The notes beneath the pieces are model-generated. The model had not been told where the DNA came from. It did no database searches and saw nothing but the letters and a program-made list of their open reading frames with translations. From assembly GCA_019448385.1 (NCBI GenBank), contig JAGTXO010000054.1, positions 62,001-126,000 of the forward strand: DNA of 64,000 nt, read 5' to 3'. The DNA comes from Diacronema lutheri. Its lineage: Eukaryota > Haptophyta > Pavlovophyceae > Pavlovales > Pavlovaceae. A program made the position numbers and the translations under genes. Shown here one piece after another: positions 1 to 10,284 of the stretch (the stretch's first letter is position 1; the number at the start of each line of letters is the position of its first letter).

Positions 1-56
1 GGCGCAGGCACAGGGCAGGGGCAGGCGCAGGCGCCCGACGCGCGAGAGCGCCGCAC

Positions 57-1222
57 CTGCCAGCCGAGGGCCACGAGAAGCGTCGTCACGGGCGCGAAGA
101 GGGTCGCCTGCATCTTGAGCCAGCTCTTCATCAGCGGGCTCTTCACGCGCGCGGCGACGCTGCTCGCATGCCGGGCGCGGGGGTCCGGGAGAGCGGCGCG
201 TGAGGGGCCGGTGAGTTCCCATCCGGACTCTCGCAAACGCAGGGTGGCGCGCAGGGTGACGCGCAGGGCAGCACGCCGAGCTGAACGCTGAACGGCACTT
301 CGGGCGCACTCCGGGCGACGGGGGCACAGCTGAGCCGGCGATGCGCCCCAACCCACCAAGCGGCTGGGTAGGCACCGGGCGTGTGCGCACGCGCGGCGTC
401 CGCCGCAAGCCCCTTGCACGCACACAGCGCCGCTGCCTCGAAATGCTGCTAGTCCCCGCTCGCGCACGCGCGCGCCCGCTGCCGCCGCTGCCGCCCGCGC
501 CGCGGCACCCACACAACCGATCGCCGGCGTGCGCCTCACCGCTCGTGGAAGGCGACGAGAGGGAGCGTGTCGAGGTCGACGTCGTGCTTGAGCTTCTGCG
601 GCGTCGCGTGGTGCTTGTTGTGCTGGTTCCGCCACCACGCGCCCGACATGCCGCAGCCGAGCCCGTAGACGGCAACCTGGATCGCACGGTCAATCGAAAT
701 GTTGCCCGTGAGGGAGTAATGGCCGCCCTCGTGCATGAGCCAACCGCAGCGGCCCTGCACGACGCCGAGCATGGCAATACCCGCGAGCGTGTACCCGTGC
801 CAGATCAGCGCGGCGCCCGCCACGTGCATCGCCACCACCTCGGCGAGGCGGTACGCGACGTGGCGCGGCGACGGCTCGAACTTGCCCTCGGCCTCCAGCT
901 GCCGCGTGAACTCGGCAAAGTCGGCGAGGAGCGCAGCGCGGCGCGGCTCGTAGCCGGCGCGGAGCGGGCGCGAGGGCAGCGACTTGAGCACCTTGTCCGC
1001 CTTCTTCGAGCGCACGTGGAACTGCTTGTACGCGTCGGTCGCGTCGGTGCCCACCTGGTACGCGATGATCTTGCCGCCCGGGTGGCGCTTGATGAAAGCG
1101 GTCACGTCGTAAGCGCGGTCGTTGATGACCAGCTCCTTCTTCTCCTCGGAGGGCGGCGCGCCCTCGTCGTAGATCGCCGCGCTCGGCAGCGTGTTGTACG
1201 CGTACGCGTCGCGAGGGGCCAT
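57..1222 (-). CDS. Front-end fatty acid desaturase (Δ5-type), partial
   Basis: Cytochrome b5-fused desaturase that inserts a double bond between an existing one and the carboxyl end of a polyunsaturated acyl chain (EPA/DHA pathway, ER membrane). Two exons are inside the window: 540-1222 and 57-159, separated by an intron at 160-539 that starts GTGAG and ends GAGCAG. The gene runs off the left edge. Seen: the haem motif HPGG near residue 56, first histidine box HEGGHYS, second box QHNKHHATPQ, then exon 2 reading VKSPLMKSWLKMQATLFAPV. The third histidine box lies outside the window. I chose the ATG at 1222 (MAPRDAYAYN) because known Pavlova enzymes start the same way. From memory the sequence is closest to a Pavlova Δ5 desaturase; Δ6 or Δ8 activity cannot be excluded without the C-terminus. 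The next gene is divergent, 315 bp away. Confidence 0.93.
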
Positions 1223-1537
1223 CGGTGCGAGCGGCGCCGCGCAAGCTGAGATCGGACTTGCTAGAAGATGCGCTGGTTGGCTGGATTTTAAAGTCGAAGC
1301 TCGAAAGTTGATGACTAGAATCCTTGGCTCGCGACATTTCAAGTGGCACGCTTGCGGAGTGGACCGGCACGGGCTTGCCGGCGTCGACGCCTCTCACCCC
1401 CTGCGCCAAGCTATCCCACCAAGCTTGCCGACAACGGCCAATGTAGGTCGCGAGCGCACGCAGCGCATGCGTGCGAGGAACGTCATGAGTCATGACTCCG
1501 GCCACCAAGAATTCCGGAGGGTAACGTCGGACTTACG
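1223..1537. promoter_or_regulatory. Divergent intergenic region, desaturase / hypothetical
   Basis: Shared upstream region of two head-to-head genes. It holds a short AT-richer stretch near 1283-1325 (GATTTTAAAGTCGAAGCTCG) close to the desaturase start. No clear TATA box or repeat was seen. Confidence 0.4.
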
Positions 1538-2206
1538 ATGGCGCCCGCCACGTGGAGAGGAGGCCCGGGGGCCACGGCACGCGTGCTCGCGGCCTGCACC
1601 ATCGCGCTGCTGGCGCGCGGCGCGGCGGGTCGCGCGCCGCCGCTCGGTGGCCCGCTCGGCGAGCGCGTGCCCGACGGGCCCATTGCGCGGCTCGTGCGCT
1701 GCGTCGATAAGAGCGACGGCGGGCTTCAGCGCGCGATCGAGGACGCGGCCTTCCTCCTGCAGACGAGCCGCGAGCTCGCGCCGCGGCTGCTCCTCGTCAG
1801 CCTGCTGCTCTACCCGCAGGCCTCCTCGCTCTGGCGCCAGGTCGCGTCCACCGCACGTCCGTGGATGAAGCGGTACATCCCGATCGACCTCTACGACCAG
1901 ATCGTGATCCCGATCGACCAGGAGGCGCTGCTCCGGCTGTGGCTGCACGTGCTGCACACGATCTGGGGCGTGCATTTTCTGCTCTCCGAAGCCACCGTCC
2001 GCGCCTTCGAAGTGCTCGTCGCCTACCGCATGCAGCACCTGCCCGACCTCGTGTACGCGCCCGGACCGTCGGCGGCGGCGCTGCGGCGCCGGTGGTTCCG
2101 GCGCGCGGCGCGCGCCGAGGCGGAGGCGGTGGCTGCCGACGTCGATGCCGATGAGGACAACGCCGACGTGCGCACGGACGCGAGCGGTGAGGACGCCGAC
2201 GACTAG
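1538..2206 (+). CDS. Hypothetical secreted or membrane-targeted protein
   Basis: Single-exon frame of 222 residues from the first ATG after the divergent promoter. I do not recognise the family. Residues about 12-28 (ATARVLAACTIALLARGAA) look like a signal peptide or the first part of a plastid leader. The middle has a hydrophobic run near 75-92 (APRLLLVSLLLYPQASSLW) and amphipathic segments rich in Leu, Tyr and Trp (YIPIDLYDQIVIPIDQEALL). The last 30 residues are strongly acidic (Asp/Glu/Ala) and probably disordered. The mixed hydrophobic-polar composition of residues 60-170, unlike the Arg/Ala-rich chance frames around it, is the main reason to think it is a gene. Confidence 0.6.
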   Translation: MAPATWRGGPGATARVLAACTIALLARGAAGRAPPLGGPLGERVPDGPIARLVRCVDKSDGGLQRAIEDAAFLLQTSRELAPRLLLVSLLLYPQASSLWRQVASTARPWMKRYIPIDLYDQIVIPIDQEALLRLWLHVLHTIWGVHFLLSEATVRAFEVLVAYRMQHLPDLVYAPGPSAAALRRRWFRRAARAEAEAVAADVDADEDNADVRTDASGEDADD

Positions 2207-2240
2207 GGAGGGGCTGCACCAAGGATGGGCTTGGGGGTAC

Positions 2241-2332
2241 GCGTCATGACGTGACGTGACGCGTAGACGTCATGACGTGACGCGCCGTCCGCGTCATGTG
2301 ACATCCGGACTCGCGCGTCGTGACGTCCGGAC
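2241..2332. promoter_or_regulatory. Cluster of TGACG/ACGT-core sites upstream of GST
   Basis: Within 90 bp the hexamer family TGACG/CGTCA recurs many times, including two copies of GTCATGACGTGACG 24 bp apart. These resemble CRE/bZIP (ACGT-core) sites. The cluster lies about 270-360 bp upstream of the GST start codon, so control of that stress-type gene by bZIP factors is plausible but inferred. A short run of GTCAG repeats follows at 2338-2370. Confidence 0.45.
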
Positions 2333-2601
2333 CCAGTCTGTCAGTCAGAGGGAGTCAGCCGGAGTCAGCAGACCGGCGGCCGCTGCACGCGCGGCGAGCA
2401 GCGGTCTAACGCTTGCGCGCTTGCGGCCAGGCAGAGGAAGATGTGGCGGCGAACGGGTGCTCCAGACGCGCTTTCGCCCTCTCGTCTTTCAAACCGGCTG
2501 ACGCCCCTCTGAGCCCCTGATCTGATGACACATCTCCCACTGTGGTGCACCAGCGCTGCAGCAGTCTCGCGTCTTCCTCGGGCACGCTTTTGGACGGCGC
2601 G

Positions 2602-3381
2602 ATGTCGATCAAAATCTACGGCGTGCCTCTTTCGCAGCCCGTGCGCGCGGTGTTGTGGCCGTGCGTGATCAAGCGCGTGGCCTTCTCGTTCGAGGCGGCG
2701 GTGCCCGGGATGGGCGGCCGGATCGGCACGAAGGGGCCCGACTTTCGCGCCAAGTTTCCGCTCGGGACTGTGCCGGCGCTCGAGGACAAGGACGTGCATC
2801 TGTCGGAGAGCGTCGCGATCCTGAGCTATTTGTCGGACAAGTTCTCGTGGCACGACATCTACCCGACCGACGTGCTCGAGCGCGCGCGCGTGCACGAGTA
2901 CATGTCGTGGTCCCACCGCAACACGCGCGAGGCGAGCACGCGCGTGTTCGGGCCGCACGTCCGCCCCGACGCGCGGCCGGCTGGCACGTCATGGCGCGAC
3001 GAGGGGCTCAAGTCGGTCGAGGCGACGTGCAAGCTGATCGACTCGTACTGGCTGCAGCGCACCCCGTTTCTCGCCGGCCATGCGCCCACCATCGCCGACT
3101 TCTCCGCGTACGAGGAGCTCGCGCAGCTCGGCCCGCGCTTCGGCAAGCTCGTCGACTTCTCGTCGCATCCAAACCTGAGCCGCTGGATCGAGCAGATGGC
3201 GAGCCTGCCGCACCACGACGCGATGCACGCGTCGCTCACCGAGCTTGGTCCTCTCGACCCGCTCCTTGCCCTCGACGCCAAGCAGCTCGGCGCCAAGCTC
3301 GGCGCGGCAACCAAGGCAGGCACTGCGGCGATCACCGCCGCCGTGAAGGCGGCCGAGAAGGCGACGCCGGCGCCGGCGTAG
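2602..3381 (+). CDS. Glutathione S-transferase, theta-like
   Basis: Cytosolic GST of 259 residues, conjugating glutathione to electrophiles. The N-terminal thioredoxin-fold domain (residues 1-85) opens SIKIYGVPLSQPVRAVLWP, where the Ser of PLSQP is in the place of the theta-class catalytic serine. The conserved cis-proline region GTVPALED and the glutathione-binding pair in HLSESVAILSYL follow. The all-helical C-terminal domain (about 95-215) contains PFLAGHAPTIADFSAYEEL, the usual N-capping box segment. The last 40 residues are an Ala/Lys-rich tail not needed for the fold. The frame is open further upstream to 2542, but the ATG at 2602 puts the protein start at the normal family position. 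It converges on the SNF2 gene with 76 bp between stop codons. Confidence 0.9.
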   Translation: MSIKIYGVPLSQPVRAVLWPCVIKRVAFSFEAAVPGMGGRIGTKGPDFRAKFPLGTVPALEDKDVHLSESVAILSYLSDKFSWHDIYPTDVLERARVHEYMSWSHRNTREASTRVFGPHVRPDARPAGTSWRDEGLKSVEATCKLIDSYWLQRTPFLAGHAPTIADFSAYEELAQLGPRFGKLVDFSSHPNLSRWIEQMASLPHHDAMHASLTELGPLDPLLALDAKQLGAKLGAATKAGTAAITAAVKAAEKATPAPA

Positions 3382-3457
3382 CGCTCGGGTTCGCGGTGCG
3401 CTTTGACAGCCTTGAGAGTTATCACTGTCGGGCTCAGACCCCAAGGAACGCTGGCAC

Positions 3458-6400
3458 TTACTTCGTCGCGAGCAGCGCGACTGCAGTGGGCGTGAAGAAG
3501 TTGTCCGCGACCGTGATTGTGCCCGCCCTGATGCGGTCGTGCAGCTCGCGCACACTCTCCTCCACCGTGCCGCGCAACACGTACCGGTGTACCGTCACCT
3601 CTCGGTTCTGACCAAGCCGGTGGATCCGGCCCGCCGCCTGCAGCTCCGTCGCCGGATCAAGGCATGGCTCCATCAAATAGACGGCGTCCGCGGCGGTGAG
3701 CGTGATGCCGACCGCGCCTGCGCGCAGCGTCATCACAAACACCTTGGCCTTGCCCGCTTGAGCTTGGTCGTTGTCGACACCGTCTTCCGCGGGGCCGTCG
3801 TCACCATCGCCGTCGCCATCGCCATCGCAGCTGCCCGGTCGGTGCCTGCCGCCTGGCGCGGCGATGCTGGCGTTCCCAGAGCCGTTGGCCGCAGCCGTGG
3901 CAGTTGCGGCGGCTGCCGCCACCGCGGGCGCCGAGGCGCCAGCGTCCGTGCCCAAGGCGCAGCATGCCGGGCCGCTGCTGCCCGCCGCACCAGCGGGCGT
4001 GCGACTTGCGCTGTGGACAGCTGCGCCCGCGGTGCCACCGCCACCACCGCCCGCGCTGCCGCCCGCGATGCGACCGCCGCCACCGCCCGCGCTGTTACCA
4101 CCGCCATCGCCCCCCTGCCGCGGCGCATCGAGCAAAGACTGGAAGGCGCGGATGTGCGTCGCGCGCTTCGCGGCCGCCGTACTGCCCGAGAAGGCGAGCA
4201 CCGCGAAACCGTCGGCGCGCAGCATCCGCGCGATCCGCTCGTGCGTGGCCACGTGCTGCGTAAACACGACGGCGTGCATCGCCGGCTCGGCGCGCCGCTT
4301 CGCGCGCAGAGCCTCGCGCAGCGCGTGGAACTTTGTGCACTCCTCGGCCGGGCGCGCGCGCAGCGCGCTGTTGCATTCCGCCGGCTGCGGCACGTGCGCG
4401 CAGACCTGCGCCGGGCGCGCGGGCGCCCAGTCCGGATGCGCCCAGTCCGGATGCGCCCAGTCCGGATGGCGTGAGCGCGCGGCCCCGCGCGCGCAGCGAG
4501 GTGCGGCGGGCGGAAGCCGGGGAGCGCGCGGCGCGCGGCGTCGCCGCGCACCTGCAGCCGCGCGCGGAGCGCCTGCTGCAGCGCGAAGGCCCTCGCGCCC
4601 GTGCGGCAAAGCTCTTTGAGCCGCGCGCTCTCGTACGCGACGGCCTCGTCGTACGCGGCGCGCTCGTCCGCTGACATGTCGAGGACGTGCGTGCGCACGT
4701 CTTGCCGCGGGAGCGCGAGGGCGTTCGCGCCGGCGATCTGCTGCTCCTTGGCGTGTCGCATCATCACGCGCTGGAGCGCGCGCGTGAGGTCCGTGCGCGA
4801 AGCGTCCGAACGGCCGGCGTCGAAGCGCGCCACCCACGACGCGAGGTGCACGCCGCCGCGCCAGTGTCCGACAAACTCGGCCTGTGCCTCGAGCTCCTTG
4901 ACTGAAGAAGTGAATGGCGTGCCCGTAACGGCCCAGCGAAACGTCGATCGCACCGCCTGCACGTTCACGAACTGCGCGGATTTGACCGATGGCAGCGTGT
5001 GGCTCTAAAGAGGAGGTGGCGCGGGCGGCGCGAGCCGTGTGGCGCGCGCGCGTCCGCGCGTCCGCGCGTCGGCGTGCGGCGATGCGTGCGCGGCGAAGGC
5101 GCGGCAGCGCGCCGCGCCTTTTTCCCCCTTTTTTTTTTCGTGGCGTTTTCTGTTGCGCGCGCACCTCGTCGTAGATGACGCGTCGCAGGTGGCGCGCCGT
5201 CCAGTCGAGAGGCTGCCCGGATTCCGCAAGCTCTGCCCATCGGCTGACGGTCCGGGTCGTAATCACGAGGTCGTAATCGCCACGCACGAGCGACGCGACG
5301 GTGTGCGCGTCCATCCGCGCGTTCTTCTCGATCGTGACGACCTTGAGGTGCGGCGCCCACTTTGCGAGCTCGTCCGCCCACTGGCCGAGGAGCGAGATTG
5401 CGGCGAAGACGACCGTTGTTCGCACCTCAACGGGGTACGCGGGCGCAGCGGGCGCAGCGAGGGCAGCGGCCGCGGGCTCGGGCGTGGCGGGTGCGGGCTC
5501 GAGCGTGGTCGTGGACGCCTCCTTGTCGGCGGCGACGAGCGCGGCGCAGACGAGCGTCTTGCCCATACCCATTGCGTCGCACAGCCAGCCGCCCGCGCGC
5601 AGCGCGGGCTTTACACCGGCTGTGCCGCCGGCGCCCCCCCAATCGCCACCCAGCCGCGCGAGGAGCGAGAGGGTGTGCGCGGGCCGGGGCAGTGTCGCGT
5701 CGTCGCCTCGCTCGACGCTCAGCATGAAGGCGAGCGACTGGCGCTGCGGGCGCGCGCGGCGCGGGTGGCGGGAAGCGCGCAAAAAGGGCGGGAGGCTGGA
5801 TGGGCGGGATGGGCGCGTGACTTGTGCAAAGGCCGGGCGGGGGCGGGAAGAAAGCACTGGGCGTCGCGCGGCGCACGGCGCGCTCCACGCGGCGGCGATA
5901 CGGCACGTCGTCACAACATGCCGTGTCCGGCGGGGTCGAGGCGCCGTGTCCGGCGGTGCGGCAAGGCCGGCATATCAGCGTCTTGACGTGCGCTCGCGCG
6001 CGCGCACCTGATAATGACGTAGTGTGGCGCGCACGCCCGCCGGACACGGCGCCTCTACCGGATGCACGCGAAGCACCGCCGCGAGCAGCGCGTCGCACGA
6101 GTAGCGCGCGGAGCGCTGCGAGGCGGTCCGCGCGGCGCGCGCGCCACCATCGCCGCCGCCGCCGCCGCCGCCGCTACCGCGCGCCGCGGCGTACGGCAGC
6201 ACGCCGGCCAGCGCGCGGGCGCGCTGCTGCTCGGCGGCGCGGCGCTGGCGCCACGCGGCGTCACCAGTGTTTGCGTCACAGTGCGCCTGCCAGAGGTCGC
6301 AATCGGAAGCAGGGATGTCGCAGACGTAGCAGAAGCAGTTCGCGCAGAACACGAGGTTGCGCGAGCTCGCCTCCTTGCGGAACATGTGACGCGCGCAGCT

Positions 6401-6831
6401 GCGGGCGCGTGCGCGCGCGCGCGCGCGCGAGGGGGCGAAGCGTCACGCGTGGCCGCAAGTAGCCAAGTCGCGCGACGCGGCGGTGGGCGCGCCGCACTTC
6501 TCGCGCGCGTGTGGAAAGTCGACGAGCGCGCCGTGTATTCCCGTCACGACACAGTCATCTTTTGCGAGCGGGTGGGTGGGCGAGCAAGCGCGGGCGCAGC
6601 GCGGTGGGCGCGCGCACGCGAGCGGCCGGGCACGCGCGCGCGCGCGCGCGCGCGCGGCGACGGACCATCTGCGCCTTCGCCAGGGCCGGCGCCGTCCGCG
6701 CCGGCCGATGGGTCGGATGGCAGCGGGCGGCGCGCAACGCCGCGGTCGACCTCGACAATGTCCGTGTGGTCGCCCGTAGCAAGCGCCTCAGCCTTGCGCT
6801 TCGAGACGCGGTCAGCCTCCCTAGTGACCAT
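3458..6831 (-). CDS. SNF2-family ATPase/helicase-like protein with zinc-finger N-terminus
   Basis: Nuclear chromatin or DNA-repair translocase. Exons, in gene order: an uncertain first exon from the ATG at 6831 (KRKAEA, possible nuclear signal), about 6008-6385 or slightly longer, 5165-5743, 4552-5004, 3458-4405. Exon 2 carries a Cys-rich finger (FCANCFCYVCDIPASDCDLW). Joining it to exon 3 gives HYQRQSLAFML, the standard SNF2 entry; next come the ATP site GWLCDAMGMGKT, then GQWADEL. Joining 5165 to 5004 restores the motif II box as YDESHTLP, strong support for that intron (5005-5164). Exon 4 has WAVTGTPFTSS; the last exon has VFTQHV, ALGITL-type motif GAVGITLTAADAVYLMEP and GRIHRLGQ. An Ala/Gly-rich insert of about 90 residues splits the C-terminal lobe. 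Introns start GTGCGCG. The exact end of exon 1 is unresolved. Confidence 0.85.
4423..4467. repeat. Three exact 15-bp tandem units in an SNF2 intron
   Basis: GCGCCCAGTCCGGAT is repeated three times without change inside the intron 4406-4551 of the SNF2 gene, ending about 18 bp from the 3' splice site. It is a small intron minisatellite. Confidence 0.85.
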
Positions 6832-6936
6832 CGCGGCCGGGGTGCGCGCACGAATGCCGGCCGGTCGCACCCCGCGACTTGAGACATCGCGTAAAAAGTG
6901 AAAACCCGCAAAAGCCCAAAGCTCCCGGGGGCACAG
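6832..6936. promoter_or_regulatory. 105-bp bidirectional promoter, SNF2 / FtsHi
   Basis: Only 105 bp separate the start codons of the SNF2 gene (-) and the FtsH-like gene (+). The stretch includes GCGTAAAAAGTGAAAACCCG at 6889-6908, the only A-rich patch nearby. Both promoters must fit here or overlap the 5' ends. Confidence 0.45.
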
Positions 6937-8586
6937 ATGCTTTTGCTCACGCTGTGCGTCACGGCCGCCGCGGCGCGCGGCGGCGCCCTGGCGCGTCCCG
7001 CGCTGGGTGGGCGCGCGGGCGTGGCGCGCGCGGGGCAGCTCGGCATGTCACCTGCGCTGCGCACCCCGGCGGGCGCGCGGCATATGTGCGCGCTGCCACC
7101 GCGGCCGCGATGCGCGCGCGGCGCGGCACTGATGGCCGCCGACGCGGACGAGCAGTCGCGCGGAGCGAGGCGCGGCGAGGGCGAAGGTGGCGGGAAAAAG
7201 GGCGGCGGCCGCTCGTTGTTGCTCCGGCTCCTCATCTTCGCCGCGAGCAGCTCGGCCGCCGTGCTCGCGCGCGCGCTCCGCCCGTTTGCGCGCGCGCTCG
7301 GACCCGTCGCGCGCCTCCTCCGCTCGTCGTCGCCGCGCGGCGAGCTGAGCCGGCGCGCGCTTCGCGTGGCGCTCGCGCTCACGATCGTGCTGCTCGTCGG
7401 CTCGGCCGTCGGCTCGAGCCTTGGCTCGCCCGCCGCCCGCACGGGCTCGGCGCCCGTCGAGGTTGCATACTCGGCATTCCTCAAAATGATCGGCTCGGGC
7501 GCGCCCGGCCTTTCCGACCTCACGGTCTCGCTCAAGCGGATCGACTTCTCGTACGCCGGTCGCGCGCACTTCTCGCGCCCCGTCTACGCCACGCCGCAGC
7601 TCCTCGACGCGCTCGTCAAGTCGGCCGTCGACTTCTCGGCGCCGGCGCCGAGACGCGTGGACGGTCTTGCAGCGTTCGCCCTCCCGCTTCTGTGGCTCGG
7701 CGGCGTCGGCATCTTCCTGTCGCGGCAGGCGCGGCAGATGACGGCCAACGTAGGCACGCGCGCGAGCGCGCGCAACCTCGGCGACAAGCTCTCCTTTGAC
7801 GACGTGCAGGGCATCGCGCGCGCAAAGGTCGAAGTCGCCGAGGTCGTGGCGATGCTGCGCGACCCGCGCCGCTATGCGTCCGCGGGCGTCCGGCTGCCGT
7901 CCGGACTGCTCCTCGCGGGGCCGCCGGGCACGGGCAAGACGCTGCTCGCGCGCGTGCTCGCCGCCGAGGCCGGCGTGCCCTTCTTCTTCTGCTCGGGCTC
8001 CGACTTTGTCGAGATCTTCGTCGGGCGCGGCGCGTCGCGGCTGCGCGCGCTCTTTTTGAAAGCGGCGAAGGCGGCGCCGTGCGTCGTCTTCGTCGACGAG
8101 CTTGACGCGCTCGGCAAGCGGCGCTCGTTGCGGCTGACGGGCTCGAACGACGAGGCCGAGCAGACGCTCAACCAGCTCCTCGCGTGCATGGACGGTCTCG
8201 AATCTTCGAACAATGGCGTCGTCGTCGTCGGCGCAACCAACCGGCCGTCCCTGCTCGACCCGGCGCTCATCCGACCGGGCCGGTTCGACCGGATTGTGCA
8301 GCTCGAGTTGCCGGACGCGCAGGGGCGTGCTGACATCCTCGCTGTGCACAGCCGCCCCCTCCAGCTCGCACCCGACGTTGACCTACGCAAAGTCGCCGAG
8401 CTCGGGCCCGGCATGGCGGGTGCGGAGCTCGCCGCGATCTGCAACGAGGCGGGCATTCGGATGGTTCGGCGCGGCGGCAGCTCGATCTGCCAGGCGGACT
8501 TCGAGTCGGCGGTGCGCGACTACATTAAGAGCAGGCAGCTCGCGCCCACCTCGCTCATCGACAAGCTTCTCCTCGGCCAGCCCTGA
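6937..8586 (+). CDS. FtsH-like AAA ATPase lacking the protease domain (FtsHi-like), plastid-targeted
   Basis: AAA+ membrane ATPase of 549 residues. The leader (MLLLTLCVTAAAARGGA followed by an Arg-rich stretch) looks like the two-part signal for a complex plastid. Hydrophobic spans lie near residues 135-150 and 248-263. The ATPase has Walker A GPPGTGKT, Walker B VVFVDELDALGKRR and the second region of homology NRPSLLDPALIRPGRFDR; the lid follows to about residue 530. The protein stops there: no HEXXH zinc-protease domain follows, and the DNA downstream does not encode one. Plant FtsHi proteins also lack protease activity and act in plastid protein import motors; a similar role is inferred. 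The ATG at 6937 was chosen as the first in frame. Single exon. Confidence 0.9.
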   Translation: MLLLTLCVTAAAARGGALARPALGGRAGVARAGQLGMSPALRTPAGARHMCALPPRPRCARGAALMAADADEQSRGARRGEGEGGGKKGGGRSLLLRLLIFAASSSAAVLARALRPFARALGPVARLLRSSSPRGELSRRALRVALALTIVLLVGSAVGSSLGSPAARTGSAPVEVAYSAFLKMIGSGAPGLSDLTVSLKRIDFSYAGRAHFSRPVYATPQLLDALVKSAVDFSAPAPRRVDGLAAFALPLLWLGGVGIFLSRQARQMTANVGTRASARNLGDKLSFDDVQGIARAKVEVAEVVAMLRDPRRYASAGVRLPSGLLLAGPPGTGKTLLARVLAAEAGVPFFFCSGSDFVEIFVGRGASRLRALFLKAAKAAPCVVFVDELDALGKRRSLRLTGSNDEAEQTLNQLLACMDGLESSNNGVVVVGATNRPSLLDPALIRPGRFDRIVQLELPDAQGRADILAVHSRPLQLAPDVDLRKVAELGPGMAGAELAAICNEAGIRMVRRGGSSICQADFESAVRDYIKSRQLAPTSLIDKLLLGQP

Positions 8587-8709
8587 AGGCTGACGCGCAG
8601 GCTGGCGAAGGCCGCCTTGCGCCGCACGAGAAGCGCTGCGCGCCTCCGCGCGCGGCGCCAAGGTCCCTGATAGGCGGTCGTTGGCGTGCGATGTCCTTCC
8701 CCTTCCACC

Positions 8710-10224
8710 TCATCCGACCGACTGGATCGCGGGCGCGGGCGTGGCCGCACTCCACTGCCCAGGCGCAATCCAGCGCGCGTTCAGCGAGATGTTGAAGCCC
8801 CACTGCGCCTGGGCGCCGCTCACGCAGCCCGGCCCGCGCACGGCCGAGAGGACGGGCGCGTTCCACGACCAGAAGTATCCGCCGATCCGCGGCTGCGCGT
8901 CCGAGGCGCCGGGGCGGGAGATCCCGTCAATCTGGTTGGTGGCGAAGCGCTGCAGCGTCGCGTTCTGCGCTCTCGGTGTGAGCGCGTCAAATTCGTCACC
9001 AACCGCCGTGCCCCATCCGGGCAGCCGGAGCGACCACTCGCCGACAATGACGGGCCGACCCGTCACCTGCGTGAGCAGCGACTGCACCCACACGAGCGTG
9101 CCCGTCACGGTGGCGAGCGACGTGTCGGCGAGCTGCTGCGGCAGGAACGCGTAGTATATATGCAAGTCAAAGATGATGTTTGCGAAGCCGCGCGCGGGCG
9201 TCAGCTGCACGTTGAAGACGCGCCACGCATCCGTCGCGATCGCGAGGAGGCCGCGCTCGGAGAAGAGGTTGATTACGACCGCGACGCGCGACGCGGGCAT
9301 GTGCTCGCGGATCGCGCGGATGGCCTCCTCGTAAAAGGGAAGGAGCGTGTCCACCGGCAGCTCGGGCTCGTTGAGCAGGCCGAGGGCGATGACATTTTGC
9401 GCCGCCGCGTAGCGCTGCGCGAGCTTGCGCAGGATCTCGACGGACGCGCTCGCGTTGAATGACGCGGCGGTCCACGACTTGTTTTCAAAGCCGGTCGTCT
9501 GCGCGCCGGACTGGCCGCCGGGCGCGCCGTGCAGCTGCAGGAAGACCGTAAGCCCCGCCTCCTCGGCCCAACGCACGGCATCATCGACGAGCCGCAGGCC
9601 AGCGCCCTGGTAAAAGCCGGGCTGCGCCGGCACGACCTCCGGGTCGACAATCCAGTAGCCAATCGGCAGCCGGACGCTGTCGACGCCGAGCGCGCGCAGG
9701 AGCGCAAAGTCGGCCCGCGTGACGAACGCGTCGCGGAACGCGTCGATTTTCTGCAGCTCACCTCGAGCGCGCAGCTCGACCGTGAGCGGCAGCTCGGATG
9801 TCGCCGAGCTGCACGCGGTGCCGTTGTACGGCGACTCGACGCGGCCGCAGCAGGTGGTGTTGACGTAGGCGTTGCCACCGACGAGCCACCGCTCCATCAG
9901 CAGCCAGCCGCCGAGGTTGACGCCGCGCAGAGCGTCGTAGCGCGCGCTCCACGCGAGCGCGTCCGGATCGCCCACGTGCTGCGCCGCGCTACCCAAGCCC
10001 GACGAGGGCGAGCGTGGCGACGCGCACGCCACGCTGATCTCGTGGAGCGCGCGTTGCGAGCCGAAGCGCGCCTGCACTTTGGAAGTCGCCAGGGGCGACA
10101 GCGCCTCAAGAAACTGTTGCACGAGCGTGACGCAGTCAAGCCGCGGGCCTGGCCGCACGTGCAGCGAGAGGAGCGAGGCGAGGAGGCCGAGCCCGACGCC
10201 GCCCACGAGAATGGCGCGGGGCAT
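8710..10224 (-). CDS. GH5-family exo-beta-1,3-glucanase, membrane-anchored
   Basis: Glycoside hydrolase of 504 residues related to fungal exo-1,3-beta-glucanases (GH5 subfamily 9). An N-terminal signal anchor (MPRAILVGGVGLGLLASLLS) directs it to the secretory route. The catalytic barrel begins with RGVNLGGWLLMERW, continues with VRLPIGYWIV and QLHGAPGGQSG, has the acid/base in LLNEPELP and the nucleophile in VIVGEWSL. All expected catalytic residues are present. Haptophytes of this group store beta-1,3-glucan, so a role in storage-glucan or wall turnover is a reasonable inference. The start at 10224 is the first ATG; the frame further upstream has none. Single exon. It converges on the FtsHi gene (123 bp between stops). 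Confidence 0.92.
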   Translation of the reverse strand: MPRAILVGGVGLGLLASLLSLHVRPGPRLDCVTLVQQFLEALSPLATSKVQARFGSQRALHEISVACASPRSPSSGLGSAAQHVGDPDALAWSARYDALRGVNLGGWLLMERWLVGGNAYVNTTCCGRVESPYNGTACSSATSELPLTVELRARGELQKIDAFRDAFVTRADFALLRALGVDSVRLPIGYWIVDPEVVPAQPGFYQGAGLRLVDDAVRWAEEAGLTVFLQLHGAPGGQSGAQTTGFENKSWTAASFNASASVEILRKLAQRYAAAQNVIALGLLNEPELPVDTLLPFYEEAIRAIREHMPASRVAVVINLFSERGLLAIATDAWRVFNVQLTPARGFANIIFDLHIYYAFLPQQLADTSLATVTGTLVWVQSLLTQVTGRPVIVGEWSLRLPGWGTAVGDEFDALTPRAQNATLQRFATNQIDGISRPGASDAQPRIGGYFWSWNAPVLSAVRGPGCVSGAQAQWGFNISLNARWIAPGQWSAATPAPAIQSVG

Positions 10225-10284
10225 ACAAACGTGCGTGTCCCCCGTGCAGTGCCCCTCCGAAACGACCGAAATTCTCAAATGATT

